This document shows positions 23,192 through 38,810 of a stretch of 64,000 nt of DNA, in pieces. Source of the stretch: Manihot esculenta. Its lineage: Eukaryota; Streptophyta; Magnoliopsida; Malpighiales; Euphorbiaceae. The position numbers were made by a program, and so were the translations under genes. The stretch covers positions 4,714,389-4,778,388 of the forward strand of contig NC_035174.2 of NCBI RefSeq assembly GCF_001659605.2, given 5' to 3'. The stretch's first letter is position 1. Every line of letters starts with the position of its first letter. The notes below the pieces were generated by a model. The model searched no databases and was not told the DNA's origin. It saw only the letters and a list, made by a program, of their open reading frames with translations.

Positions 23192-25445
23192 CACTCTATA
23201 CTATAGTATTTAAAAGTTTTTTAGTGAAGGAAATTCTCACTTATTTTCTCTTTTTTACATGCCCTTAAAAACACTTAATTTCTCTCTAAGGAGTTTCTAA
23301 AAAATTTTTCAATTCGTCACTGATTTTACAAACTCCAATTATAATTTTTTTTCAATTTTATTATGTTTTAAAAGAATATTACCGCATCCCGCAAACATAT
23401 TGGCGCGATAACTACCAAAAGAAGTGTTTTTCTTTATGTCTCAAAGCCATATACACCTACTGTTCTAATCCAGACCACGGGTAATATATCAGCGTCACCA
23501 GCTGCAGTCAAGTAAATAAAAGATGGTGCTGAGTCTACATTGGTAGTGGCCACTAGTGGGGTCATGCGAAGTGTGTGATTCTAGGGAGCCGAAGTTGTTG
23601 AGAGGAGAGAGAGAAAGAAAGGAGCCGATGATTTCGAAGGAAGGAGGGAAGGACGGAAGGAAGGAAGAGGAAACTGGGCAGCGAGGAGACCGCCATCGCC
23701 AATTGCTACTTGCGCGTTTAGTTCGGGCAAGTAGCAAGCTTTGTTGTTTTCAAGCGTCGGTCTTTGTCTTCCGATTCAGGACATGGCTTTGATATTTTTT
23801 TTACTTTTACCAATCCAATTTTCTCTTTGTTTGCTTAATAAAAACTTACAACAGTTCTGGTTGGTTTCAAGTTAAATCGATAAAATTAAAAAATCAAAAT
23901 CAAATTGAATAAAGAGATTAATTAAACCAAACTAAATTAAATTGAAAATTTGATCCTCTGGTTCTCTTCCAATTTCAAATAATCAGACAAAAAATTCAAG
24001 AACCTCCAGGATCAAGAAGAAAAAATCCACTTCTTCCAAATTAATTTTAAAAGAATCAACAAGTTACAAATAATATCAAAGAATGAAAAAAATGGCATCT
24101 AATTTTAGTCTCGGGCCTCTTGGCACTATAATCTCCACTTGACTCGCAGGGAGATAAGAAGAGAACCATGTTTATTAACCTGACTGATGGCTGAGTTCTG
24201 AAAATGCAATTAAACAGTATCCAAAGAGTCAGCAAGGTACACTATCTGTTGCATGTTCAATTGCCAGCTGGTGGAAAATTGTTCAGACATTCTTTAAATG
24301 TTTCCATCATCCTTAACCAAAATTGGATATGGAGTTTGATCAGTGCTATGATGATAAGCACCGCTGAACATCTCCAACGACCAGAGGGATGAGTCACCTC
24401 CTGCAAACATGAAACTAGATAATTTCCATAAATTCTAATGTTATAATTTATCAGTAACATTGAGAAGGTAGCCTGGTGAATCAACAATATCCTCGCAATA
24501 TTGCCAAATGGATTAACTTTTAAGCATGTTTTATCAGGGATATAGTACACAAGTGTTTATTAAGCAGTAACATATATCAAATGTAGACTTGCAAGACTGG
24601 ATTTCAGATTAACATATCAACTTAATTACGGAACATGTTCCTTTATTTGTAACCATCATCACAGTCAAGTGATGTTATCACATTATATTACCCTTACTTA
24701 GAGAAACAGGAAATCTCATCCTGAAATTTCAACACATACATTAAGAATGCAATTTCTTTTGCTTAATGCAGGTTATATGTGAAAAATACTTCAGTAGCAG
24801 ATGGAAGAACAAAATCCAAGCTCCTCGGCAGAATCCTTGCCACCGCTTTCTTCTCTCTTCAGTAGAAGGGATATTAACACAAATAACCTGGTCTCTGTAA
24901 CGATCGTCAAGACTGCCTTCAAATCCAGACCCAGTACGATAAACCAGAAATTGATAATAAAAGTTGCCTTTTTTGGATTAAAAATAATTTAAAAAAAAGA
25001 AGAAAGAGAAAGCAAAAAGAAAAACTTGGGCAAAGTTTCCATGTGTTTGACAGTCTTAATTGCTGAAATAACTTCTCCTTCCTTGTCCAGTACAGGCCTC
25101 GTACCTCTCTTCTTTTTGCTTCCTTCTCCATTTCTGCATCTTAACTCAAAATTTGTTGCTAGTGGAACCAAAAACTTCTGTTTGCAGCAGCGTTGATATT
25201 CTTTTTAGCCAACGGAAGTCCAGTAGTTTACAGGCCGAGATGACAAGGTTATACGACGCCGTTTAGATGCTGAATTCGAGCGGCACATGAAACCCTGCGT
25301 ATGACTGATAAAAAAGCAGCAACACTTAGACGACAACGTTTATATCGCAGAACAGTATCACTAAGCTCGAGTGCTCGATTTTTCCGTTTTCGTCTCCGTT
25401 TGTGTGTGTTTTCAGCTTCGCTGTCTCTCTTTCTCTCCCCCTAGA
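23192..25445. other. Region between the copia remnant and ELP3, with unassigned patches
   Basis: A GA-rich tract lies at 23590-23680. Three minus-strand patches are coding-like without a recognised family: 25171-25025 (RNGEGSKKKRGTRPVLDKEG), 24960-24800 (GSGFEGSLDDRYRDQVICVN) and 24400-24290 (LWSLEMFSGAYHHSTDQTPY, then a stop). They may be pieces of one eroded gene divergent from ELP3, but I could not connect them with convincing splice sites. The last 150 bases before 25446 are the ELP3 leader. Confidence 0.25.
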
Positions 25446-29833
<4,388 letters not shown>

Positions 29834-30555
29834 ATTTTGTAGCACCTACATGTTTAAATGTCCTGAGGCTGCTAATAGGGGATGCTATAAAATTTTGTAA
29901 TTTATTTCATTTTTTTTAATAGAAAATTTAGCTTTTAATTAATGATTTATTTGTATACTTTCAGTTTCTTGTAGTATTTTATCGGGCATTTTACCTTTTT
30001 TGAAGAACGTTTTCTTCGACTAGATCAGGGAAATGGCAAAATACTTCCCGACCTCTTGGCTCTGTAAACCCAATCGATCCTGACAATGTAGAATTGCTTA
30101 AGAGGAAAACAGAATCGAGTGAAAGTTTTAAATAGTTAAAATTTTTTCAAATTCTTATTGAATTTGAGTTGAATGTCAATAAATTTAAATTTGATTTATT
30201 GAGTAAATGACTTGAGTTTTTATCTGAGTCAATTTTTGAATAATACGTAAGCACTTGAGTTGATTCATATAAAACCTTTATAATAATAATTTTAGTTAAA
30301 TAAACATATTCACAATTTTGTTCAGCTTTTAAGTCTTAATGAACTGAATATTTATAAGTTTGAATTTGACTATTTTTAAAAAAGAATTGAACAATGCTAA
30401 ACTTTTATTGAGCTGATTCTCATATTACTCATAAACAGGTTGGTTGATTTACAGTTGCTTGTTAATGATAAATTTAATATATACTCTTGAAACTGTCTTT
30501 TTTGTGCTACTTTCTTTGATTTTGTACAACATTAAGTAAAGTTTGGATTATCCAG
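29834..30555. other. Intergenic DNA downstream of ELP3
   Basis: Holds the ELP3 3' UTR (to roughly 29950) and then AT-rich DNA. No gene, RNA or clear repeat is seen. Confidence 0.45.
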
Positions 30556-31560
30556 GGGTACTGAGATATCAAATGGGAATGGATCCTAGGACATTCGATG
30601 CTCATAAATTGGAGGAGTTGATGGAGTTGGGCGTGGGTAGTCTGTCACTGGGAGTGCAGGACCGCAGGCGTCTCAAGAGGAATTGCTGAAAGCTTGTGGG
30701 AGAGCACATGAAGTTAAGGAGGTCTATGAAGCAATTGAAATTATGGGATCCTGTTGTATTGAGGACTGGAACATGGCTCTTTATCTCTTCCCTCCCTCAG
30801 CAGACTTCACATATGTGGGAGGAGAACTTGAGGTTGAGGTTGACAGGTCAAGCACAGGTGACCAACTTTCTGTATATGATTATGAGGTTGAACAAGACAC
30901 AAAAATTTGGAATCTTGCAAGTCGGTGGTAACATTCATTGTCAAAACCATTGGCTTTCAGCATTGTAATGGTTTTCAGGTCCATTTTCGTGTCTACCATC
31001 TGAAACACTATCTGCTGATTTTTATTGAATTGCTTCACAGATGCTTTCTGATATTGGTTACAGCTATTATGAAATTAGCAGTAATTGCTGAGATGGATTT
31101 GAATGCCATCACAATTTTACATGCTGGAAGAACAAGCTTTCTACGGGGCTCCGCTTGTTATGTTAATGGAGAGAGGATTTTAAGGACAGAAGATAAAAGA
31201 GTATGCCTATTACGTGTAGAATATGGAGAAAAATATTGGGTTGCTGGGGGAATAACCATCTTGGTACCGAGGACTTGGCCTTGGATGTTCTAATGCTCTC
31301 TCGCTTAGAACTGCAAGAGGTCAAAATATAAGGTCTTCTACTGATTTATTTGGCGGCTTGCTTGTTTATTCTCTACGCAAGGTCTGTAAACCTTATACCG
31401 AAACCGGGAATGCGGTTTAACGAATTCGATAACTTGTTTAGACATAAATATGCGATTTCAAGCACACTGGCTTATATCCAGCTTAGTGATGCAGATGGTT
31501 TCCTGTTATCAAATCAGTTGATCCCTTGCATTTGCGGTCATAGCTCCAAGTTTGCGATCC
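30556..31560 (+). pseudogene. HemW/HemN-like radical-SAM protein pseudogene
   Basis: Homology to plant HemN-like coproporphyrinogen oxidase/HemW proteins (Arabidopsis At5g63290 type) runs through all three frames: MDPRTFDAHKLEELMELGVG, then EELLKACGRAHEVKEVYEAI, LPQQTSHMWEENLRL, SVYDYEVEQDTK, FGIL, MLSDIGYSYYEISSNC-stop, NNHLGTEDLALDVLMLS and DADGFLLSNQLI. At least five frame changes and several stops separate these blocks. The N-terminal part with the CX3CX2C cluster is absent, so it is 5'-truncated. A 51-nt piece at 30928-30978 has GT and AG ends where an intron is plausible, which argues for a decayed DNA copy and against a processed transcript. HemW proteins are thought to deliver haem or act in haem metabolism. 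No function can remain here. Confidence 0.85.
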
Positions 31561-31583
31561 TCCAGGAACCTGATAATTATTGA

Positions 31584-31930
31584 AGGTGGATCTGTCAGAT
31601 GACATGATTTGCCAATTATTTATGCCAATATGACAGTAAGCAAGCAATTTTATCAAATAAATAAGTATAGAGTTTGGTTTATAAACCCTGTTGGAACCAG
31701 GTGCTTTGTGACTTAAACTTCGGGGCATACTACGGCATAAGCGATGGAAATTGTATTGGAAACAAACTGACAACACTATGGCCAATAGAGATCAGTAGCA
31801 AACTTTGATGAAGATGGCTGGAGATCTGGACCAGCCAAGTGTACTGAAAATTTTTTTGTTTGTACCAAAGACGCCAGAGAGCTTTGCATAATTAAAAAAA
31901 TTATCATCAATTCCTTATATGTCAACGGAG
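31584..31930. other. Short non-coding stretch
   Basis: Lies between the HemW-like pseudogene and the palindrome-rich element. No open frame with protein character and no repeat recognised. Confidence 0.4.
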
Positions 31931-31996
31931 TTTGTTTGTCAGTGTGACTGCTGAATACGCTAGTTTAGATCCATTGTGTCGAACAAAAAGCAGTTC

Positions 31997-32091
31997 AACA
32001 CCATGGTATTGAAATGCTATCAGTACCATTGGTACTGAATAATAACACCATGGATATTGAAATGCTATCAGTACCATTGATACCGAACAAC
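31997..32091. repeat. 47-bp tandem repeat, two copies
   Basis: Two copies start at 31997 and 32044, each beginning aacaccatgg and containing gaaatgctatcagtacca. They differ at a handful of positions. They form the left terminal block of the foldback-like element. Confidence 0.8.
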
Positions 32092-32189
32092 GGAACCATT
32101 GGTATCGAATAACAGAACCATATACTGATGTGGCGTGTTCCACGTCCAAGCGCGTATTCGGTGTGAAACATATCTAGAGGACATGCATT

Positions 32190-32231
32190 AAAAGAAAAGT
32201 CTTCGACACTTATGCCGAAGACTTTTCTTTT
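32190..32231. repeat. Perfect 16-bp hairpin
   Basis: The arms 32190-32205 (aaaagaaaagtcttcg) and 32216-32231 are exact reverse complements around a 10-nt loop. The flanks (gcatta and cgcatgca) are partly complementary too. Confidence 0.85.
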
Positions 32232-32280
32232 CGCATGCAGATTTACGAACTTGCATGCACACAGGAAAGTATTAAATTTA

Positions 32281-32602
32281 AAAATATTAAATTTCATTAA
32301 ATAATAAAAAAAATTTTAAAAAGCTTAAACAATAATGTTAATACTCATCCTTTTATATATTATTATAATATAAAAAAATTATTAATAATTTTAAATTAAT
32401 TAAAAAAATTTATAAGATGGATTAAATAATTTCGGATTTTACTGTTTTATATTTCTAAAAAATTATTCAATTTTATTAACCTTTTAATTATATTTATTTT
32501 AAAAATATTAAATTTTATTAATATTACAAAAAAAATTTAAAAAAACTTAAACAATAAATAATATTAATACTCATCCTTTTATATATTATTATAATATAAA
32601 AA
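32281..32602. repeat. Direct repeat of about 95 bp, spaced about 225 bp
   Basis: 32281-32374 and 32506-32602 share aaatattaaatt, then aacttaaacaataa-like sequence, then tactcatccttttatatatt, with small indels between. This is an internal duplication of the AT-rich core of the element. Confidence 0.75.
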
Positions 32603-33251
32603 ATAAAATATTTAAAATTATAAAATAATTAAAATATTAAAAATTAAAAAAATAAATATTTATTTATTTTTAAGAGATAAGTTTACATAAAAATAAATTT
32701 AAAATTTTTTTTAATTTAATTGTTTAATTGATGAGGGATTTTAATTTTTAAAAAACTTTATTTTTTAATATCTTATATATAAATTTTAATTTTTTAATTT
32801 TTTACAAATTTAAGAATTAATTAATACATTTTTTAAAATTATAAAAATTACATACATCATTATTTTTAAAAAAAATTTTAATCTCAAATACTTTTAATTT
32901 TTATTTATTAATATTTAGTATTCACATAATTTAATTTTAAATTAAAAAATATTATTCTTAAATTTTCAATACGTATAATAATTAAAAATCATATTTATAT
33001 ATAAAATTAAAATTTATAATTTTATTTTTACATGTAAATACAAATATTTATAAATAATTTTAAATTAAAAAAAAACCTGTTGATGGAGAACCTGATGATG
33101 ATGGTGGAGATGTTGAGAAGAGATGAAGGAGATCTGCCGAAGAAGGAGCAAGCAAGGTAGAGCTGCTGAGGAAATTTGAAGAAGAAAATGAAGAGAAGAT
33201 TTGAGAGAGCAGATGGAGAAGGAGAAGAAGGAAAATGGTCCGATGGAGGAG

Positions 33252-33334
33252 GAAGGAGACTTTAAGTCTCCTTCTTCTGTGCATGCAGGTCCGCGGGGCT
33301 GTGCATGCACAGCGTCACGTGGACCTGCATGCAC
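33252..33334. repeat. Cluster of nested perfect palindromes
   Basis: 33252-33274 is an 11-bp stem with a 1-nt loop (gaaggagactt and its complement). 33279-33292 (gtgcatgcaggtcc) pairs exactly with 33321-33334. Between them, 33299-33312 (ctgtgcatgcacag) is a perfect 14-bp palindrome. Further gcatgc motifs follow to 33366. Confidence 0.85.
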
Positions 33335-33411
33335 CCCTGTCACATGCATGCAGAGGGACATGCATGTCCCCCATATCATAGGCGTGTTCGACAGTGACGA
33401 GTGAGATCGTT

Positions 33412-33600
33412 GTTCGATATCATTGGTATCAAATAATTGTCGAACTGCCCTTTATTCGATATTCAGGATGTGATCGAACTGCCCTTTATTCGATATTCAG
33501 GATGTGATATCAAACTGCCCGTTGTTCGATATCATTAGTATCAAACAATTGTCGAACTGCCCTTTGTTCGATATTCAGGATGTGATGTCAAACTGCCTTT
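33412..33600. repeat. 34-bp and 112-bp nested tandem repeats
   Basis: A 34-bp unit beginning cgaactgccctttattcgat starts at 33441 and 33475, with a near copy at 33553. A larger unit starting gttcgatatcatt recurs at 33412 and 33524. This is the right terminal block of the foldback-like element. Confidence 0.8.
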
Positions 33601-33660
33601 TGTTCGGAACTCATAATGTCGAACACACTTCTTCGATATTATGACTGCCGAAGATATCCA

Positions 33661-34933
33661 TTTGACACATAGAATTCAAAAATATTTTTAGATCTGCGTG
33701 ATTTAATAATAATTTTTTAAATTATGCAATGCTCGACGCCAGAAAAGTAAAAGAACATAAAATTTTGGCTTTAAGGACCTAATGATTTTGGCAGGGAGTT
33801 GATGCATCTGTTAAAGAATTGCCCAGTTGAAGTCTAGCTAAGCTGATATGTGAAATGTTTTTGCATAGTAACAGTCAAGGGCTATCCACTCGAAGTGTTA
33901 AACAGCAAGCATAACAAATACACAAATGTATTGCTAACTTAAAGAAAAACAATTGAGGCATGCATCAGGACTGATGTAACACCACATAAAATGTCCAACT
34001 GTATGTCTCAGTAGTGTCGGGTCAAAATCTGAATCAAATCATAGGAAATGACCGAATGTTGTAGAGGCAATAATCAAACTAGCCGGACTATGACGAACTG
34101 ATAACGACCAAGACAATGGTTCAGCTTCTCTCGCTCCTATGGCGAGATACCAGAGTCCAAATCCAACATTACTTCTATCTATCACAAGAGAAGACGCTGA
34201 ATAGGACTCAAACTCATATTCCATACAGGACTTACAGCAAGTAAACCTATCTGCATTAGGAGTCATATGCGGTTCCATGTCCTTTTGATGCCAAAAGGAG
34301 CCAAATCCACAAGAACTAGACGGGATTTAATCTCCACTAATTTATTCTTTGTCCATTTATATTAAGGCATTGGAGAAGTTGCTCAAGACAACAACCCATG
34401 TCTTTTCCCATTTTGCAGGTCCAAGTCCAGATCCATACTTGCAGGAATTATTCACAGCAGCATCAAAGAGAATTGCAGTAAATGTGGTATTTAATCGGTT
34501 GAAGTACATGAATTTGGAAAGAATGTATGGTCAGACATTTTCGAATAAATGAATCACGAATCAGCATCCACTTTTAAACAATGACAACTAGAAGAATTAC
34601 AAAAAAAGGACCGAGTGCATTCAGATTTCCATATCATCTATACTATTACATTAAAATGGATACCCCTCCTGATGCTGCCAAAAGGAAAGAAAGACACCTC
34701 TTGGCACTGTAGAGACTACAGTAACGAGCAGTAGCAAGATGTCCACAGTGTAATTCATCTGCTGCTCCTTTTGCATATGTGCTCAGTGTGATCCTTTTGT
34801 TTCCCTTGCATTTGTGCTGAGATGGCTCGGTTAGTTTACTGCCTGTTGTACCACTAGATTCAGCTAGACATACATTTATATGCAAGATTTTCAGGAAGTT
34901 TCTGAATCAGAACATACAAGATTTACCTGTTAA
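33661..34933. other. Intergenic and 3' flank of the C2H2 gene
   Basis: Includes the 3' UTR of the minus-strand C2H2 gene (just below 34934). An open frame at 34349-34552 (plus) and one at 34039-34278 (minus) have no recognised homology and do not look conserved. Nothing else is supported. Confidence 0.4.
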
Positions 34934-37079
34934 CTATGATGGCTTTGTCTTCTGTCCAACTCGAGTGATTCGTCTCAACTCTTGTTTTCCCTGCCTCATT
35001 TCTCTGCATTTGGGAAAAAAAAATCACATGGACGTCTCTAAAACTCTGTCAATTTGGATTTTTAAAAACAGAAATGGTACCTTTGATATAAATAAACAAT
35101 AAGATAGAACAGAGGCAGAAGCATCAAAGTCAGTATTGACACAGCCAGGTAGATAACACTTGTTTGCTTCTGTGTGAATGAAAAGAAACAGAGAAAAATG
35201 TGAGACGACCATCCAAATCAAGAATAAACAAACATCTAGGAGCATCTTAGTGAACTTCCAAGCATCCAAAGGAATTTACAGGTTATTGTTAAGTGAGTTC
35301 TCTTAATCTAGTAATGCTAAACAATCATTGAGAAAGGTCATGCAAATATTTAGAAAATTTCTCTCTCTCTCTCCTTTTTTCCCTCTTTCTTTAAAGAGTT
35401 TTGTGAATGGCAAATCTGGTAAATCCTGATACGGCCATAGTAATTGGGCAAACAGGACACTAGGAATTCTGACAATCGCTGAAGTAATGTTAAGGCTCGA
35501 CTGCAAATTTGATCTAGGAAAAAGTCATACCTTGCCACCTTTGGGAAAATGCTTTTTTTTCCCTGAGCAAGTGTGCGCATCACAGAATTGGTGCAAAAAC
35601 AATTCTACAAGTAAGAACATGAGCAAAATAAATTAATGAATACAACAGATAAGCATTTTAAACCCGTGAGTTTGGTCAGTATAACAGCATCGTGCTGCCA
35701 CCAAAAGAAAAGAAGGAAAAGGGACACAGTTCATCTTGCTGATTTACAGAACAGAAGTACCATGCAGGTGGCTTGCTGAACGGCCTTGATTAAGAGGAAA
35801 ACATCTATCTGCAAGACTCTGTGCAGGAAAGAATAAATATTAGAGCAAGCAATTGGAATCAACAATGGAACAAGTATGGAAGTTGACAACAACCTCACAA
35901 AGGTGGCGATTTTTTGCAACAGCGGCAGGATTGCATTTTGTCCTTGGTGATTTGGAATTCATCACAAAGTCACAATGCAAGGCACCACATAAATCAGCCA
36001 AGCACTTCCCCTCACTCTGAAATCAGGTAAAATTTTTGTCCCATGACATTAACTCAAAGTCTCAAAACGATTTGCTCCAACCCCAGAATAATACACATGC
36101 ATACAAAAGAACCACATACAACATTTAGAAGATTGTAGTGCCTATTGTCAAAATGCTGATCGAGATATCTTTCAGCTCGGAAGCTCTTCTTACAATATCC
36201 ACACTTCCATTCATTTATGTCCACGTGAATTTTGTGCTGCTCTTGATCCCTGAAGAGATCATTGTCCGGATGAAGTCTACACTTACTGGAGATCTGGTAA
36301 TTTTCCCGCTCAACAAATGGCATCAGATACTGTACAAATATACATATTAAAAAAATACTGTCACAGTTTGTTCACAACAAATCTTTCTTCAGAAGTAGCA
36401 ATTTCTCTTCACCTCCTCTAGAATTTTCCAGGCAGCCTTACTTCTTTCTCTAGAGCAATGTACTTCATGTGCATGCTCTTTTCCTTGCTGAACCATTCTA
36501 AACATAAGTATGATCACAAATATTAAAAGGGTAAACGCCTTCGGAACAAAATAAACAATAACATCTCCCAAATTCAAGAAATATCAATAATGCTTATTAA
36601 AATCACTAGCAAAGTAAACAAAGAAAAAGTAAACATATACTAATTTAAACTTTGCACTGGAATCAACCTTTCAGCAGCATCTTCTCCAAATGCCTGGCAC
36701 AAATCAACAAATCCAAGCATAAGGCAGTGCCTTCTTGATGTTATAATCACTAATAAAAGAGAACATTGAGCTTATACAGAAACAGATACAGTTAACTAAA
36801 AAATAAAGCAATTTTTTAAGCCAAATAGGTGTAGCTAGAACCCCGAACTTGTGAATAAACAAATAAACGCCTTTCGAATTCGACGAAACCATTATTAGAA
36901 GAAACCCAATATCTCAGAACAAATTACTGATGCTGAATTTGGATCAAAATCTTCAGAAACGCAAAGATAAATTGGAAACTTATAGAATTAGCTTGTGTTA
37001 TTAATACCTGGAATAGCGCTTGTTGCAGGAAAATTGTAAATAACAGAAGAACAAGAGTCGCTGCTGTGGTTTTCTCCAT
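34934..37079 (-). CDS. Secretory-pathway membrane protein with one C2H2 zinc finger
   Basis: Nine exons: 37079-37008, 36693-36668, 36497-36413, 36329-36120, 36016-35894, 35818-35761, 35604-35531, 35169-35081 and 35003-34934. They sum to 807 nt (268 residues). Residues 1-24 form a signal peptide (hydrophobic TLVLLLFTIFLQQ). Next comes a Cys/His-rich region with a canonical finger, C104-x2-C107-x12-H120-x4-H125 (CGYCKKSF to DQHFDNRH). More paired-looking cysteines follow (GKCLADLCGALHC, RHLCESLADRCF, FCDAHTCSG). One transmembrane helix lies at about 221-244 (YLAVSILTLMLLPLFYL), then a basic tail. By this topology the finger sits in the ER/Golgi lumen or outside the cell, not in the nucleus. I recall a conserved, uncharacterised plant family annotated only as C2H2-like. 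Function unknown. It is divergent from the RING gene 1.7 kb away. Confidence 0.88.
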
Positions 37080-38810
37080 CTCTCTCTCTTCCGTTTAGGA
37101 GAATCAGCGAATTCTGCGAAGACAATTTCCAGGAAATTGCTCAAACTCTGTTTGGTTAATTGTGGGTTCGTATCCTATTTGATGATAAGCACTTTCCCTA
37201 TTCGAACCTAGGGCTAGGATGTCCTTCGTCCTGATGAGCAACCCTTTTAAATTTGGGCTGTAAACTCTGTCACGGGTTTGGTGACCCACTTCAACAATGT
37301 GCTCTTTTTTTAAACTTCTATTAAATATTAGGGAAATGCAAGCTGCATTGAAATGACTTTTTAATACTATTTATTTTATAAAAAAATATTTATTATTTAA
37401 TTATTATACTTTAATTAATTATTAATAGTTATATTTTTCAATTAATAATATACATAATATTAGATAATAACTTGCAAAAATAATTGCACATAACATATGC
37501 CTCTTAAATATTACTTTTACTAATAGATATAAAATTAATAAAATAAAACACTCACACATTTAATTTAGTAATAAGTATATCTGAATAAATTCGAGTGGTT
37601 TCAGATTTTATTCTTTAAATTCTTTATTTTCATTTAAAAAAAATTAATAAAAATGAAAAAATTATAAAACTGTTACAACTTTTTCAAATTTTGAGTATAT
37701 TCAATGCAAATTAAACTTTATATGAAAAATTAATAATCATTAATCATATTCCTATTATCAAAATCTAAATGTATTGTAAATAAATCTAATATATTTTTAT
37801 GTAACATTAATTTTTTTCCCTTTAAATTATTGATTTTTTTTTGGTATAATTATTGACATGTATAGTTAATAATTGCATAGTTGGTAATATTTGAAAGTTT
37901 CATAAATTTAATATGCAAAAGAATTGATGGTCTAATTGGCATGGCCTACACTACACCCTTAGATTGCCAATTACTAGTTGCCAATTGTCAAACCTGTGTT
38001 AGGTTCATCCAATCACAATAGCAAGTCAAACAGCACCATTCTGCCATAAATAAGTTCACCCTTATGTAATAAATTTCTGTCATTGACTGCTTCAAGGTCT
38101 TTCTTGCTGGCTTTACAGAGTTAACTTGCTAATCTAACCTTCCCCTACTCATTGATTCTCATAATTCACTTAGTAAGCAGTTTCAAAAATTGCAAGTTAG
38201 AATAAAAGAAAATTAAAATTCAATAGTTAAATTTAAATTATTAATATTATAGAAAATTAGGGTTATAATTTAATTATTAACAATTATGAATAAATGAGAA
38301 ATGAATGAGTAAAGATGGTATCTTCCCAAATCCTTTTGACCCAAAAAGATGGATTTTGATTGGAAGGAGTAAACACCTACTTTATAGCTGCAAAACAAAA
38401 CAAAACAAAACAAAACAAAACAAATAAAAATAAAACAGTCAAACATCAGAGTCAAAAAGTCAAAATTTGAATCCTAACTGTTACCAAGTAAAATTCAGCT
38501 GAAAAAAAAAAAAACATCAAAACCCAGATTATATAATTTATTTCTCTTCTCATGTTTTTTTTTTTTTTTTTTTTTTTCTAAATTAGTGTTTATTAATGGG
38601 CTAATTGTCATGACCAGGTTGCCTCATACACAAGCTCACCATCTTTTCATAATCCAAAGAACTTTCCTTCTCTGTTCTTGCATCTTTGTTCAATAATTAA
38701 GAAACCCTGGGAGTAGAGTTTTCTCTGTTTTTTTTTTTTTTTTTTTTCTCTTTTTCTTGTACAAAGTGTTGTTTTAAATAAGCTTAGACTACATTGGCAA
38801 GGGGAGAGAG
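37080..38810. other. Divergent intergenic region between the C2H2 and RING genes
   Basis: AT-rich with long homopolymer T runs (about 38553-38577 and 38730-38748). A (CAAAA)n microsatellite of six units lies at 38391-38423. Both flanking promoters must lie here. No gene seen. Confidence 0.5.
38391..38423. repeat. (CAAAA)n microsatellite
   Basis: Six perfect CAAAA units followed by caaat, within the divergent promoter region. Confidence 0.9.

Larger units (their letters stand above)
31930..33660. mobile_element. Palindrome-rich foldback-like non-autonomous element
   Basis: About 1.7 kb with related sequence at both ends in opposite orientation. The left block (31975-32130) carries tcgaacaaaaagcagttcaa, and the reverse complement of the right block (33412-33625) carries ccgaacaaaaggcagtttga. 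Each block is internally tandem, while the AT-rich core holds a direct repeat and several perfect hairpins. No transposase is encoded. The structure fits a foldback or MULE-type MITE with subterminal repeats; class and exact ends are inference, and no target duplication was found. Confidence 0.5.

Noticed and set aside
25371..25445. 25-residue hydrophobic N-terminal extension of ELP3
   Set aside because: The in-frame upstream codon is GTG, not ATG, and the conserved MATA start follows at 25446. The open stretch is simply 5' UTR.
33065..33379. 104-codon minus-strand frame with Ser/His-rich low complexity
   Set aside because: It arises from palindromes and simple repeats of the foldback-like element; no protein family.
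37150..37230. tRNA-like B-box (ggttcgaat on the minus strand) upstream of the C2H2 gene
   Set aside because: No convincing A-box or cloverleaf could be drawn; more likely chance or a decayed SINE.
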